Shown here: in pieces, positions 10,869-23,500 of the stretch
Layout: every line of letters begins with the position of its first letter
Numbering within the stretch: position 1 is the first letter of the stretch
Assembly: GCA_010093705.1 (NCBI GenBank)
Contig: MU006095.1
Span: 934,315-998,314 of the forward strand
DNA from: Patellaria atrata CBS 101060
Lineage: Eukaryota > Ascomycota > Dothideomycetes > Patellariales > Patellariaceae
Direction: 5' to 3'
DNA length: 64,000 nucleotides
The notes under the pieces: model-generated
Told to the model about the DNA's origin: nothing
Databases searched by the model: none
Seen by the model: the letters and a program-made list of their open reading frames with translations, nothing else
Made by a program: the position numbers and the translations under genes

Positions 10869-11988
10869 GATAGCGACTATCCCGTCAGGCGTAGAATCAG
10901 CCGTGATGAGTCTCTATTAAAGAGCTTCGAGTCGAGAATAAACAAAGAAGCTCTCCACGTGCTCCTGGATTTTCGGTTTTCAGTCAAGCATAGCGAGTGA
11001 CTTGATAGACCATGGCTTGTTAGAAGTAACAGGACGAGAAGGAGGAGCACATTGGTAGCAACGGGGCGTCCAAGCGTGTGGCATACCGGTACTGTACTGC
11101 ACATTAATTGGCACAAACCTAAAAGACGAAGCAGAAACAAAGTCGAAGGCGTAACTTTAGTTAGCTGCTACCTTAGTTACCTCTTAGATTAAGCCACCCT
11201 TGTTTTTTACAGGGCCAGCACGCGAGATCGCAGTTAGACAGACAAAATACAGCTAGATCGTGCACTTTGAAGTTAGTAAAGTTACAGAACTAGAACAGAT
11301 CTGTACAGGTCTGAATCGAATTCGGACTGTTTGGCGAATCGTACGGGGTGGAGAGCGGGATTGCGAATCTATTAGGCTCTCCGTCTCAGAGTTGTCAGCC
11401 AAAACGACCCACCCATCAACGTTCAACAATAACTGTGGGATGATATAGTCAAGTGCTTAACGAATCGACAGAGAAGTCATTGTAGTAACACTCCGTCTTG
11501 CACTTAAGTTTACTGTGCTAAATTTGAATTCAATGGATGGAGTATCTCTCTAGAAGACATCGAAATGATTTCCTTAGTGCCACATGTTTTATTCCATCCA
11601 GAAGCTTTTCGTTCCTCATACATCAGTCAACACCACTATCGTTCGACGGTTATACACAAACTCTAGAACTTGACAAATTTGTGAATTACATGATTCTGAG
11701 CGGGAACACATTTTCTCCCTTATACCCCTTTTTTGTATGCTCTGCATTGCTTAGTCCGGGTACGTTTAGATAACGTATGATCAGATCATCTCATCGACCA
11801 CAAGATTTGACTTCCTACCAAATAGAGGCCTTCTCGAGCACAAGAGTGCAGGTAACGCGTCTCTTTTTACTGTTATCTCATAAACGGGTCATTTTCACTT
11901 TTAATTCCAGCCATTACTTAACATGTTCCATCCAGCTTCGAACCCTTTCGAAAGCCTCTTTCACACTACAGAACTAAACACGACCGGA
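10869..11988. other. Divergent intergenic region before Clr2
   Basis: About 1.1 kb between two divergent start codons. It has only short open frames without coding character. Nothing specific recognised. Confidence 0.5.
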
Positions 11989-14192
11989 ATGATAATTGTA
12001 CGCATCAATTCTGGTTCCGACGGGGATTCCACCCATCAACCAACTTCTAGCAGCATTACCCTCGTTGACCCACCGGGCATTTACCTGGAAAAGATCGCGA
12101 CACTTTGGATGAAGGAGCAGAGAAGAGATCGTCCAGGTATAAGAACTCCCAGTATTATAAGAATGTCGAGCGTATGCTTCATAGCTAATCTCATTGGAAG
12201 ATGTGACATACAGACTAGACAGGCTTCCAGCAGGCTATGCTTTGTACCAGAAACCGCGCCTTAACAATCCTAAACATGTAAGGTCTCTATCGCTATGTTT
12301 GAAAGTCGTTGCTCATGAATCATAGATGGACAAATGGTTGTACGGTCATCCAAGTCACAAAATTTTCGACTCCCCAAATAGATTTTTTCCCCATTTTCTA
12401 TACCTGATGAAGAACAATGGCAGTAATATAGGCTGCCAATGCGATGTATGCCTCGCAACTGGTGGAGTGAAGCGTCCCAAAAAAAACCCAAGTCCAGCAA
12501 GTTTAGCAATGAGTCAGACCATCACGCAAGATAATTCAACGGAAAAGGCTAAAGGTATGTCCGTAACTAATCATGAAGTGTGGGAATGGGTTGAATAGCT
12601 AAATCTCAATCTACAAAGGACCTGGTCGAAGACGACCAAAACAGGCAGACTCTTTTGGCAAAGTTGACAATGAAGGCAACCCCGACGTGTACCGCAATTC
12701 AATTGACAGACTAAAACGGCTAGGAGCTATTGACGAGCCAATACGTGAACCGATGAGTATGGACTGGAGGACGGAACGTGACCTACTTCCTTCACTCCTA
12801 TGGCAAATCTCGAAACAACCAGCTTGGATCCCGCGCATAGCTGAGCTCGTCTTGTATGTGCCTTTAATCCCAGCAGATCTTGAGATATGCTGGAATAAAG
12901 ATGGTAACGACTATATGTTCTGGCACACTAAACAGAGGATGTGGTTAGGATATCCCCATTGGTGGGCCGGTGTAGTCGGGCAGACAGCCGACGAAGAGGT
13001 AGATATTGAAGACTTGGTGAAAGAAGGACCGAAACGGAAAGGCGTGAACTATTCTGGGTTTCGCATCGAGGCGTACCCGGACCCCAACGACACACATAAA
13101 GACTTATCTAAGCAGTATAAATACGTTCCCCTCCACCACACAAGACCATTTGCATTTTACCGCAAGTTTCTTAAAGGCACCCCCCAGGAAAAATGGCATC
13201 CGACCATCAAGCACGCGTTTACTGTCGCTTCGTCGTTCTCATTGGTCGAGAAATTTCATTTTAGGGGCAACTGGCCATCGGCAATGGTATTTTGTAAGGG
13301 CATCTACATCGGCTCGGAGCTTGTAGTTATTGGGGATACGGTCCGTCTATGTCCACTACGGGAACAAACTCCACTACATGAACAGACCCGTGTCACGGAT
13401 ATTCTTCATGTTACGGGTATATGTCTGAAGTTCTCAAATCTGGATAAAGCCAATGAGGACGATCATGATGGGGGACACCCGTATAACACGACAGTGTATG
13501 TTATAGGCAAAGGTTTCACGCTGGACCCAAGCAGAGCACCCGGTGAGGTGCCAGTTGACTCAAGATCTAGTGTACTCTCGCCAAGTTTTGACGATTATGG
13601 CAACTGGTACCCTTTGCACAACCCGACCCAAAGCTTACAAGTTCCCTTTCATCGTGTGATAGGTCGTTGCTATGAAACTGAGGCATTGACACTCTGGTTT
13701 CCACCGGAGAAAAACAAGGAGATGGATCTGGTCCTCAGACTGAGTGAAGGATTCGAAGGGGTCCAAAACGCGAGACGTTGGTCCTCCAGCAAAGACTTGC
13801 GAATTCTACATGGAAAGAGTTGGTACTGGGGCGATTCTCGAGTTGACTCACTAGATCTTGAAACAGTCAATGGGCAAACAGTCAGTCGCTTCGACCCCAC
13901 GCGAGATCCTAAAACATGGAGAAAATACATCCGAGTTATCGAGGGTATTGCGGGAGCAGAGGATAAAGATGCGATCAGAAAGTCTACTCTAGCAGAACGT
14001 CCGCTGCGTAAATTCAGTTTAACCAATAGTACCCTTGTACAAGCAGCGCAGGATGCTGATGAGGAGGTTGAAGAGCTGGAGATTGTGGAGAAACGAGCAA
14101 ATTCAACTGGCGAGGAGAGTGCTGACGAGCTTCAGATAGGGAATGTTGTGGCCACTCCAAAGCGACAACGAGTGGAGATAGTCATCGACTAA
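11989..14192 (+). CDS. clr2: Cryptic loci regulator 2 (Clr2-like) silencing protein
   Basis: Exons 11989-12136, 12219-12277, 12326-12554 and 12619-14192 give 669 residues. The start MIIVRINSGSDGDSTHQP is followed by GIYLEKIATLWM, RLPAGYALYQKPRLNNPKH and MDKWLYGHPSHKIFDSPNRF, then a C-rich GCQCDVCLATG motif. This is the N-terminal transcription-silencing module of Clr2. The C-terminal region has VGDTVRL-type bromo-adjacent-like sequence (SELVVIGDTVRL), YVIGKGF and WYWGDSRVDSLDL, matching the Clr2 C-terminal domain. In fission yeast Clr2 is part of SHREC, which places silent chromatin with Clr3 deacetylase. An in-frame ATG at 11923 would add 22 residues of unconserved sequence; I prefer 11989. 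The tail is acidic and ends with a basic KRQR. Confidence 0.85.
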
Positions 14193-14772
14193 ATTCTGAG
14201 AATGATGAGGTGGGAGTCTTATCGATTTCCCAGCCTCCTCAATTTTGTACACTACTATACTAGGAAAGATGCGAAAATGAAACTTGGGTGCTGGTTGAAT
14301 GCAGGAGTTGACGCACAATGAAGTCAGTCTTTATCCTCGAGGTGGCTGGGGTAATGAACAAGAGTCGGTCAATATCAAATCAGAATTCTTAACGACACCT
14401 TTTGACACAACTGTACATGATGTTCATATCTAGGATAAATTATACTCACCATGTTATACCGTATTCCGTACAAACACAGTATTTTGACAAACTGGTGCTA
14501 GTACAGATGTAGGTTTGTATGCAAGGCACCCGGCAAAACAGGAAAGCAACCCCCCAGGGACGCGTGACCGAAGCGGACGAACAACCAACCACTTCGCCTC
14601 TATGCTATACAGAGGTTGATTACCTCACAGTCATCGAAGACCGGTACCTAGAACCTACCTCACTCTCCTCTTTCTTCTTCCTTCTTATTAATGTCTAGTA
14701 TTATGGTTCGCACACATCACAAATCCCAAACTTCGCGCTCTAAGTTTCTAACGTCGCGCGTATACCTCCGAC
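14193..14772. other. Intergenic region between Clr2 and the coiled-coil gene
   Basis: 580 bp between genes on the same strand. C/T-rich sequence at 14650-14700 is likely promoter or leader of the next gene. Nothing else seen. Confidence 0.5.
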
Positions 14773-17329
14773 ATGGAACAACATTCCGCGCAACCGCGAT
14801 GTTGCTGCGGGAATGAAGATTGCCCATATATCGTCAGTAATGGAAAGCTTCTGGAAGGTCTAGAACAGGATGTACAGACTGCTGCACAACTAGGGCAGGT
14901 CAGTCTCTTTCTTTCCTATATATTTGTGAATAACACGTCCCGTTATCTACATGGCATCAGCTATACATGATGGCTTGAGAATAGCTCTTCCTCCACTGTG
15001 CACTGAGTCCTACATTTCTCCACTAACTTGGTCGCTACAGGCTCTCCTTTTACGCCATGAATCATGCATGGCAGAGTCCGAAAAAGAAAGAGAGCTTATG
15101 ACCACGAGTATCGAAAGGCTCGAAGAAGAAAAGAGAGACTTAGAGATCCGGAATGCGCGAACTATAGAAGAGAACCGATCACTGCTAGATCAACTTGAAG
15201 GTCTCAACAACGCCGTGGCAGAATCCGACGAGCATATCAAAGCTCTTGAGGCAACACTCCACGCTACGCAACTTGAACTACAAAGGTTGACGGTTTTGGC
15301 TGCGCGAACAGAGAGTCTAGAAAAACAATTGACGGATCTTGAGAACGAGCAAGCACAGCTTCAGAATTCCTTTGTGGATTCTGTTGAAGCGGAGCGAAGT
15401 GCTATACAGCGTTGGCGAAGAGCAGAACGGACCATCGTAGAATTGCAAGATCAAATAGATCGGATTGAAAAGGAAGCAAGAGAAGATAGGGAACGTCATG
15501 TCGAGGTCGTCGGCCGTATGGAAAGAAGACGAGCTGTGGAACGTGAATTAGAAACAGCTGCTGGACGATTAAAGGGTACCGCCGCAGCAAAAACATCCGG
15601 GCGGGATAAGAATGGCAGCAACGTTGTCTCGCATTTTGTCAAGGATATTCTACAGGATAACGCGAACTTACAGCTTGGGATTGTGGAGCTAAGAGAGATG
15701 TTAATGAATTCTAATGAGATGGTGGAAAAGTTAAGGGAACAGTTGACCCTTCATCGACCCTTGGAGGACGAGTTGGAAGGAACCAAAACACCGACATTAC
15801 GCGCCGAGATGGAAAAAGAAGAGAAGCCGGTACGGAATTCTGAGGTACACTTTCACCATCATTATCATGTGCCTACTGCTCTTGAGGGAACCGTCAGGAA
15901 CAGTAAGACGGTTGTACCTCGTAGAGTCAAGAAGAGAAGGAACATCATTACACCTGGCCACTTTACACCTCCGCTCTCTGGTCGCCATACTCCACGTTCC
16001 TCTATATCTAAGCTCCAACCTCCTACACCTTCATCTACAGCGGCGATCCTTTCTCAAACCTCTGTTACGATACCGCAACCGCAAAAACGATCCAATCGTT
16101 GGTCAGTCCAGTCTAATCAAACTGCAATATCCGCTCTTTCCTCTGTTCCTAGCAGTCCTTATTCAAACTCCCATCGAACATCGTCTATCTTCGACCGTGT
16201 ATTCAGCGATAGAGGAATGGAGTCTTCCCGACCTACAAGTCCAGAAAGTAACGATCCTGGGTCACCGTTGTTTGTTCCTATAGAGGAACAAAGAAGTACA
16301 GCTGAAACCCCACGGCGCAGTATATCAACTCCAGCAGCTTTTATCCCGCTTGGAAAAAGTACGCCTTTTCCGTCTACTAGCATTTCCGATATTACGTTCG
16401 GTGCAACCTCGAATCTAGACCCAGATCTTGCCAAAGTAGAAACAATGTTCGACCGGGATGTTCCAGAATTAAATCTACTACCAAGTGGACACCCCACAAT
16501 TCCAGAGGAGAACGAATCAAATATAGACCCACTCTCGTCTCCATCACTACTTTCCCCTGGCTCCACAACCGACAATGATGTGGAATCCCTTTATACCCCT
16601 CTCACGCACCATCAAGAGACCTTTAACCATCGTTCTATGTTACGCCGTGCTACCTCCCATGAGTCCATTCTCTCGGTAACAGGGATGGATATTCATCAAC
16701 ACGTCCCAACCCTGAGATCCCGACCATCGCAGTTACTAGCTCCCGGTGGCTTGTATGGATCACCGTCGACGTCTCTTGCTGAAAGTCAGGCCGTCTTGAG
16801 CAATGTCACAGCTTTAGGGATGAGCCTTGGTGGAGAAAGCCGGGATCTCAATCGTCAACTTCTGAAAGGCATGGCTGCCGATCAACGACGCCCGCGGAGA
16901 GTAAGTGTTGATATGAGTAGCTCCAATAAAGAGACGTTTGGGAAGAAAGTAGGTGGTTGGGTATGGGGACGCTGGGGTGTTACGCCCTCTTCTTCCACAC
17001 CATCGTCTCCTGTGGAAGTCAGTAGTGATAGGAGAAAAAGTGCGAATTCATTGCAGTCAGATTCAACTAAAAGAGACGGGACACTACACCCTTCATCGGC
17101 GGTATCGATTCCCGGTGGTTCGCGATCTACTGTTCGTTCAAACGGAACGAAAGATCTTCAATACTCCTCTACACCTAACATGATGAAGCTCCGTGCCCCT
17201 GGCGTTAACCAGTCAGGGCCTATTTTTGGGTTTCCGAAAGAACCTAAGACGCCGTTCAAGGTCATCGTGGAGGATATAGATCGGGAAGCGTTGGTGGAAG
17301 GTTTAGCTGAGGGGTTGACAGAAAGATGA
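14773..17329 (+). CDS. Large fungal coiled-coil protein with Ser-rich C-terminal half
   Basis: Exons 14773-14898 and 15041-17329 (intron with CACTAAC branch) encode 804 residues. The N-terminus has a Cys cluster, PRCCCGNEDCPY, possibly metal-binding. Residues about 45-270 are a strongly charged coiled coil (repeated LEEEKRDLE, LDQLEGL, LEKQLTDLENE patterns). Then come a His motif FHHHYHVP, a basic patch RRVKKRRN, and a long Ser/Thr/Pro region with many SP/TP sites that could be phosphorylated. Near the end GKKVGGWVWGRWG and IFGFPKEPKTPFKVIVEDID look conserved. I do not recognise a named family; a scaffold, polarity or cytoskeletal role is only a guess from the layout. Confidence 0.85.
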
Positions 17330-18509
17330 CCAATACTCAGGCGTACACTCTTTTTAAGCGTTTTTTATCGTTATGGGTACTGTACAATTGTGCTTATACT
17401 TAGAATACCCTGGGCTCGTTGGTCATTCTAGGATTTAATAGAAGTTCACATCATTTGGGGATATCTAAGATAGAATATAATTTTAGATTAACGACATCGT
17501 TCGTTCTGTATAAATTAATTATGTCCACCTTCACTGATATGTATGTCCTTTCGATAACTTAGTGAGATTATAAACGTCGATGGTTTCTACAATTTCTTAC
17601 CTAAGCTCAAGGTTCGGCTCCCTTCCCGACTTACCTTTCAGAACATTCATTCTTCTTCCTCACCAACTCAGCCAACTCTACTAAATACGACGTTGTGAGC
17701 ATCAGATGACCTATAATAGCAAGCTCTATTAACATTTCGGAGTATGAGCGAATTATTCCGTAGTGACACTAGCTGACTGAACGATTGAGGTACAATTAAG
17801 GTTCAATTAAGAACACTCTCCAAAGCCTGTTTCAGAACGTTCAGAAAAGCAGGCCACCAGGAAGAGCCGGGAATTTATCAAAGGATTTGTGAGGCAATTA
17901 TATAAAACCTGGGGATTCTGGTGTATTCTATTGTTCCTGGATCCGACGCCCCCGTCCTCATATCATAAAACGCCTCTGAGGTCAATTAATAGAGATTACC
18001 TCCTCAGTTCAACATCGTTTCCAGGGGATACCCTAGGTTGACAATATCACCAGGACGTACAAATCTTTAATCCCATTCTTCTAGAAGTCATCCTGCCCAC
18101 ATAAACCGCTTTTTATACACGGCCATGGGTAATAATATCTTGATATAGGGAGTCGGTGTCTTCTTGTCCGAATCTAAGGTCGAAAGAGGGCTTCGATTTT
18201 CAAGACTGGATATCATCTTTCAGAAATTGGTTCAAGTGCATTTTGTTCTTGTCGAAATATATTATGAACTAGTATTCTTCCCCGCAATTCATTCGTTTCG
18301 TTCACACGTCTTTCATAGCATCCCGGCAAGGCCTACCTAATTTCCCTCCTATAGTTGAGACGTTTTGATCACCCTTACCATCAAATACGCCACAGCGTGG
18401 ATTTCAGTACGGAGATTATCTGTAAAGCTGGCAATACAAAATAGTATATCCCCACCATGGCGCAGTGTAAGTCGAATCTCTCTAGTCCAGCCTTGCGATT
18501 CTCTTCATC
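17330..18509. other. Intergenic region upstream of GH53
   Basis: 1.2 kb of moderately AT-rich sequence. It should contain the 3' end of the coiled-coil gene and the galactanase promoter. No gene or repeat recognised. Confidence 0.5.
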
Positions 18510-19559
18510 ATGCGTCCCCTTCTTCTCATTCCGCTCTTTACTGCTGCGGTACACGCTGCTCTAGCGTGGAAGGGTGTCGACTGGTCCTCCACAATACTCC
18601 AAGAATCCCAAGGTAGGAGTTGGAAGAGTTCAAATGGACAAACACAACCTCTAGAGACGATCCTCAAGGACGCGGGAGTAAACACCGTCCGCCAGCGCAT
18701 CTGGGTCAACCCTTCCGGTGGCACATACAACCTCGACTACAATATCCGACTCGGCAAACGTGCCAAAGCAGCCGGTCTCGCCATCTACCTCGACTTCCAC
18801 TACGCAGACGACTGGGCGGATCCCGGAAAGCAGCCCACACCTGCAGCGTGGAGGAATTACAACATTGACGACCTGACATGGAAAATATACAACTACACCA
18901 AAGAAGTGATGGACGGCTTCCAGTCTAACGGTCTCGCTCTCCCCATCGTCTCTATCGGCAATGAAATCCGCAACGGTCTGCTCTGGCCCCTCGGCAAGCT
19001 CGACCAGAACCCCTACAACACCGCACGACTCCTGCACTCGGCATCCGCAGCGATCAAAGACTCGACCATCTCCCCCAAACCCCGCATCATGTTGCACATC
19101 GACAACGGCTGGGACTGGGGCCTGCAGCAATGGTGGTACGACACGGTGCTCAAGCAGGGCCCGCTCGTCGCCTCCGACTACGACATCCAGGGCGTGTCGT
19201 ACTACCCCTTCTACAACGAGAAAGCGACGCTCGCGAGCCTCCAGTCCTCCCTCCGCCAGATGAAGAGTAAGTACAACAAGGCGATCCAGGTCGTCGAGAC
19301 GAACTGGCCGACCTCGTGCTCGAACCCGAGCCGCCCGTTCCCTGCAGACGTGAAGAATATACCCTTCAGCGTGGAGGGACAGAGGCAGTGGATGCAGAAG
19401 GTTGCTGCGGCGACGAGCGCAGCGGGTGGAGAAGGACTGTTCTATTGGGAGCCGGCATGGATCGATAATGCCGGGTTGGGCAGCAGCTGTGGGTGGAATC
19501 TCATGGTTGATAATCAGGGGAGGGATATGGGGAGTTTGAATGTGTTTCAGCAGATTTGA
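18510..19559 (+). CDS. Arabinogalactan endo-beta-1,4-galactanase (GH53), secreted
   Basis: Intronless, 349 residues, close to the usual fungal GH53 size. A signal peptide covers about residues 1-17 (MRPLLLIPLFTAAVHAA). The mature enzyme starts LAWKGVDWSS and contains GVNTVRQRIWVNPSGG, YLDFHYADDWADPG, VSIGNEIRNGLLWPLG, HIDNGWDWG and VVETNWP. By the GH53 family the acid/base is E152 in GNEI and the nucleophile E263 in VETNWP. The protein ends in FYWEPAWIDNAGLGSSCGWN, also typical. It cleaves beta-1,4-galactan side chains of pectin outside the cell. Third-position GC is higher than in neighbours, as is common for highly expressed secreted enzymes. Confidence 0.95.
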   Translation: MRPLLLIPLFTAAVHAALAWKGVDWSSTILQESQGRSWKSSNGQTQPLETILKDAGVNTVRQRIWVNPSGGTYNLDYNIRLGKRAKAAGLAIYLDFHYADDWADPGKQPTPAAWRNYNIDDLTWKIYNYTKEVMDGFQSNGLALPIVSIGNEIRNGLLWPLGKLDQNPYNTARLLHSASAAIKDSTISPKPRIMLHIDNGWDWGLQQWWYDTVLKQGPLVASDYDIQGVSYYPFYNEKATLASLQSSLRQMKSKYNKAIQVVETNWPTSCSNPSRPFPADVKNIPFSVEGQRQWMQKVAAATSAAGGEGLFYWEPAWIDNAGLGSSCGWNLMVDNQGRDMGSLNVFQQI

Positions 19560-19935
19560 AAAATCCACTTTCATACAAAAGCAGCAACATATCTTATAGC
19601 TTTACACTTCGTATAACTTCACATACGAGGATCATCCCTTACATATCTGAGACCTGGTCGTGAACCCTTTTTCTGTGCCCAAGGCTGAATAGACCTATGA
19701 CGTAGCGCCGATCATACCATAAATAAACTCCCTCCTCACTATTATTCCCGCCGTACCATCCCATTCTCAACAAATCTACAAACTCAAACCTTACAACAAA
19801 ACCCATAAAACCTCAACATCCAAAATCCATATCCTCAAACCCCATAAGTACATCCACCCCTCCCCCACCAACACCAAAACCAAACCTCCAAAAAGGAAAC
19901 TACAACCTAACCCCCTCCCCACCCAGAACAAAACC
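19560..19935. other. Short intergenic region
   Basis: 376 bp between GH53 and the small Gly/Ala-rich gene. The plus strand from 19740 to 19935 is strongly A/C-rich and low in G, a likely leader of the next gene. Confidence 0.5.
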
Positions 19936-20193
19936 ATGCCCACCAACGAAAACCCACTCACATCCGGCATCAAAGTCGTGACGAGCACAGTCGGCAACAC
20001 AGCCGCAGGCCTCACGAACACGGTGGGCGGCATAGTCGGCGCAACGGGACGGGGACTCGGGGAGACGATCGAAGGCGCTACTGGAAACGCCGGGAAGGGT
20101 GTTGCGAGGGGGGTCGCGGACGTGGGGAATGGGGTTGAGGATGCGGGGAGGGATGTCGCCGGGGCGGTGAAGAGGGCTGGGGAGGGGCGGTAG
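19936..20193 (+). CDS. Small Gly/Ala/Val-rich protein with repeated amphipathic units
   Basis: 85 residues, starting MPTNENPLTSGIKVVTSTVG. The body repeats roughly 11-residue units such as GNTAAGLTNTVGG, GATGRGLGETIEG, GNAGKGVARGVADVG and DAGRDVAGAVKRAGEG. There is no Cys or Trp and no signal peptide. Such periodic Gly/Ala/Asp/Val sequences resemble LEA-type or stress-induced small proteins that form amphipathic helices on membranes. I know similar short Pezizomycotina proteins but no defined function. High third-codon GC and the good ATG context (AAAACCATGC) support coding. The A/C-rich leader suggests strong expression. Confidence 0.75.
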   Translation: MPTNENPLTSGIKVVTSTVGNTAAGLTNTVGGIVGATGRGLGETIEGATGNAGKGVARGVADVGNGVEDAGRDVAGAVKRAGEGR

Positions 20194-20532
20194 GGGTTTT
20201 TTAGGATGGTATTAAGGGGGGAAGTTGCATGTTTGGTAGTTCTAGGGGGATTTTATATTGTTGTTATGGTTGAACGTTTTGCGATTGTTTTATTGAACTA
20301 GCCAATCGTTTCCTTTCGTATATCCTACTTGTACGATGGAAAACGGAGAGACGGATAACGCTGTTGGAGTGATACAATGTGATTTTCGTGCCTTTATTCA
20401 AACCACAAACTCCCATAGCCGGTCCATCATAAGTAGGGATATCAATGTTAGCTTTTTAGAAACTTTCAGAGGGAAAGTTGTGACTCTAAGCCCCAATATA
20501 CCTCTAAACTCCGATATCCGCGCAAAGAGAGC
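20194..20532. other. Short convergent intergenic region
   Basis: 339 bp between the stop codons of the small protein and the RhoGEF. Nothing but presumed 3' ends. Confidence 0.5.
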
Positions 20533-23500
20533 TCAAAGGAAGAACCGAAACATCTTACTGCGAGATTTAGTCAATCCTTTTGACTTTCCCGTAGACAACT
20601 TAGATTGCTGGCTCGGGGTATCCCGCTCCTCGATCTTGAGCGGTTTCTGCTGCTCCTTGAAATCGATCGTTGTCGCCTTCTTCAATCCAGGCTCAGTCAT
20701 ATCCTTCGGTTGCTTCTGTTCCTGCACGACTTTAAGCGCTTTCGGATCCTCCTTCTTCCTTGGATCAGGGGTGGGTAAACGTTCCTTTTTCGGCGCTACT
20801 TGCGCCGCATCTTTTGACAGGGCAGGAGATGGACTACTCCTCTGCTCAATCCCCAAGGACCGATTCGTATACTTCTTGAGTCTATTCCTCTGATCCCTTT
20901 GCAGATCAAAATCAGCTGGCAGAAACGCCGACGGCGAATTGTGAAAATCCACAGGTTTGGTCCGAGCTGGTTGCGCCTCATGATGTGAGTGCCGTTTACT
21001 GCTCGACAGATTCTGGGACTTTCTTCGGTCGTACGAGTTCTCGGACCGCATGCTGCTGTAGCTCGCAGATCTCTTGGTGAAAGAGCTTGTGATGCTCGCC
21101 ATACTCAGCTTTCGCATCACCGAGTTCGCTGACGCCCGGATGGGGTTGTCGGGACGCTTCGGTGCCATTGCAGGATATGGTAGCACATCTTTGGTCCAGA
21201 CATCTGCTAGTGATGTCTCTAGACGTGTCCGTTCGGCCCGACGGGGGGCTAATGTAGGGACATGTGCCGGCGAGAGGTGCGATTGAGAACGGTTTACTGA
21301 AAGAGAGTTTGTGGGACTGGAGTTGATGTTCTGTGCGTGGGTGTTTTTAATAATAACTTGATTTTTAGTTCCCTTGGGTCCTAACGTCGATGCTCGTTGC
21401 ATCGAGAGTCGTCTTGTGAAGTTCCCGAATTGACCGTAAATAGAGCCGATTGGTTTCAAGGTTGATATTAGTGTAGACTGAAAATCTTGAGTGGCGGTAC
21501 GACAATTAGAAGAATCGCGATTTTCGACACTGATACGTTCAGCTAAATGGGATTTCCATTGCTCCTCTTCCTTTGCTGAACAGCCACTCAATATAAGCTC
21601 AAACAGCCGATTACTGGACTCAAAAACCAGCTTCCACGTGAATGGGGCTGTATGACACTGTAATCCTATAGCCAATTAGCTATTGAAGATACAAATGCTA
21701 CGGAAATGAGTGTAGTGTTGAAACTATTGAGGACACTTTACATACCCTTACCATTATCAGAGTCTTCAATTGATGCGTTTGCAAGACGAATTCCCGCAAC
21801 CACAGTATAGCAGTGCGTCCGTTTTGATGCTGTTGCAAGTATGAGGCGCGATTTGTAGAGTATGCAGACCATATATTGCCCTTTGGTCTTTTCTACTGTT
21901 TGATATGCAACATGTAGGACGCCACATAGAATAACGTGGCCCAAGGTCCGCAAAATCACAGCCGGAGAGGTAGTCTACGAGTGAATATATCAGTACAATA
22001 CAACGATTTAGGATCGCTGTCATTGGGAGCTTACAGAATCTTCAATAATAAGCCGGTCTTGAAGCAGCCAAGTGGTCTCGATTAGTCTCCGCGTCTTCGG
22101 GTCATCTGTGGCTTTGTCAATCTCGTTCGTTATCTCCTGGAAGCGAGATAACGTCTTATCCAGTTCTGTGTGCGCTTCCGGGTCATCACAAACAGGAGTT
22201 TGCTTAAGCAAGTCGTTAAGTAAAAGCGGATACCGACAAACCCTCTGTATTGGCTACAAAGGTCAGAATATTGAAAGTGAAACGAGAGGAACACTAACCT
22301 TAATAAGTAAATCGGCGAATGTAAGCCCTCGCTTGCCGGAAGAAGCTTTGATATATGCTGGATTCAATGAATTCGAGAGTGCTTCGATTCCTTTCTCGTA
22401 TGAATGCCATGTTGGTATAAGCTTATGTGTAGATTCAAGGTCTTGTAACATAGTCTCATATTGAGCACCGTAAGCTTCGTATGCGAAGAAACGGTTCGTC
22501 TAGAATCTTTAGTTAAGCTCGTTAAGAGAACTTGTTGGGATTACCGACAAATCTGCCAAAAACTCTTGCCACATCTCTTACGGTCTTTGTATCGGCAGTA
22601 TCTCCTATTCGCGGAGGGCCAGCCAATCCTCCACCATCTAAGGAATGTCGGTGCTTCATTCTAACCTTTTTGGCCGGCGAGCGGTAAGGAATGACATCAC
22701 TGCGCCAGCGTGTATGCTTAGGCCTCGGGGTCGAGGAGAACTGTTTAGTTTCATGCATCGTATATTCGGAATGAGGCACTGCTTTTTGTAGTTCACCTAA
22801 AAGCTCTTCATGTAAGTCTAAAATCTGTGCCATGCTCCGTTGAATGCAGAGGCGGTCCCAGGTCGTCGACGAGATGACAGTTGCTAATAGCGTGAAGTAC
22901 ACCTGTCATTCTAGTAAGCGTAGTTCTCATTATCCAAATCAATCGAGCTCACATTCACTAAAACTTTGAGATCTCCGATATACCCCTCTTCAGAAGCGAT
23001 CAGCTCTTCCAAGATCTTCCTTCTCTTTATAGATCTTCCCCAAGCTGCTTCGTCTAAGATGTGCCCTACAGACGCTGCGGCGCTGTCCATTGACAGGCGA
23101 ACTTCGGAGAAACCACTACTTCTGTTGTCACTTCTCACATACCCAGTTCTACCTGTTCTTCGAGAGAATGGTCCAAGGCTTGTACTTGCTAGTGTTATCG
23201 AGGCAGATTTAACAGCAGTAACGAAAGCGAGAGACGAAGTAAAAGAACCAGACTTTCTATGCCTCCGATATTCAGAACTCACAGTTCGGAGATGAGGTTT
23301 GCCACTAGTCAGTGCTTGATGTTCATAGGTACTCGGTTTATTGGGGGGAACGGGTTCTTGTAACTGTCGTGTATTCCTTTTCCGCAAAATGCTTATCCAG
23401 CGCTTGAAAGGGACGGGATCATTGTTAGGCTGAGTATTGACTGGTAATACTAGCTCTTCTTTCTCGAAATCTATAGTGGTTATACCACTCTGATCGTCTT

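Noticed and set aside
18651-19574. 307-codon minus-strand frame
   Set aside because: Antisense to GH53; open only because of the GC-rich codon use of that gene.
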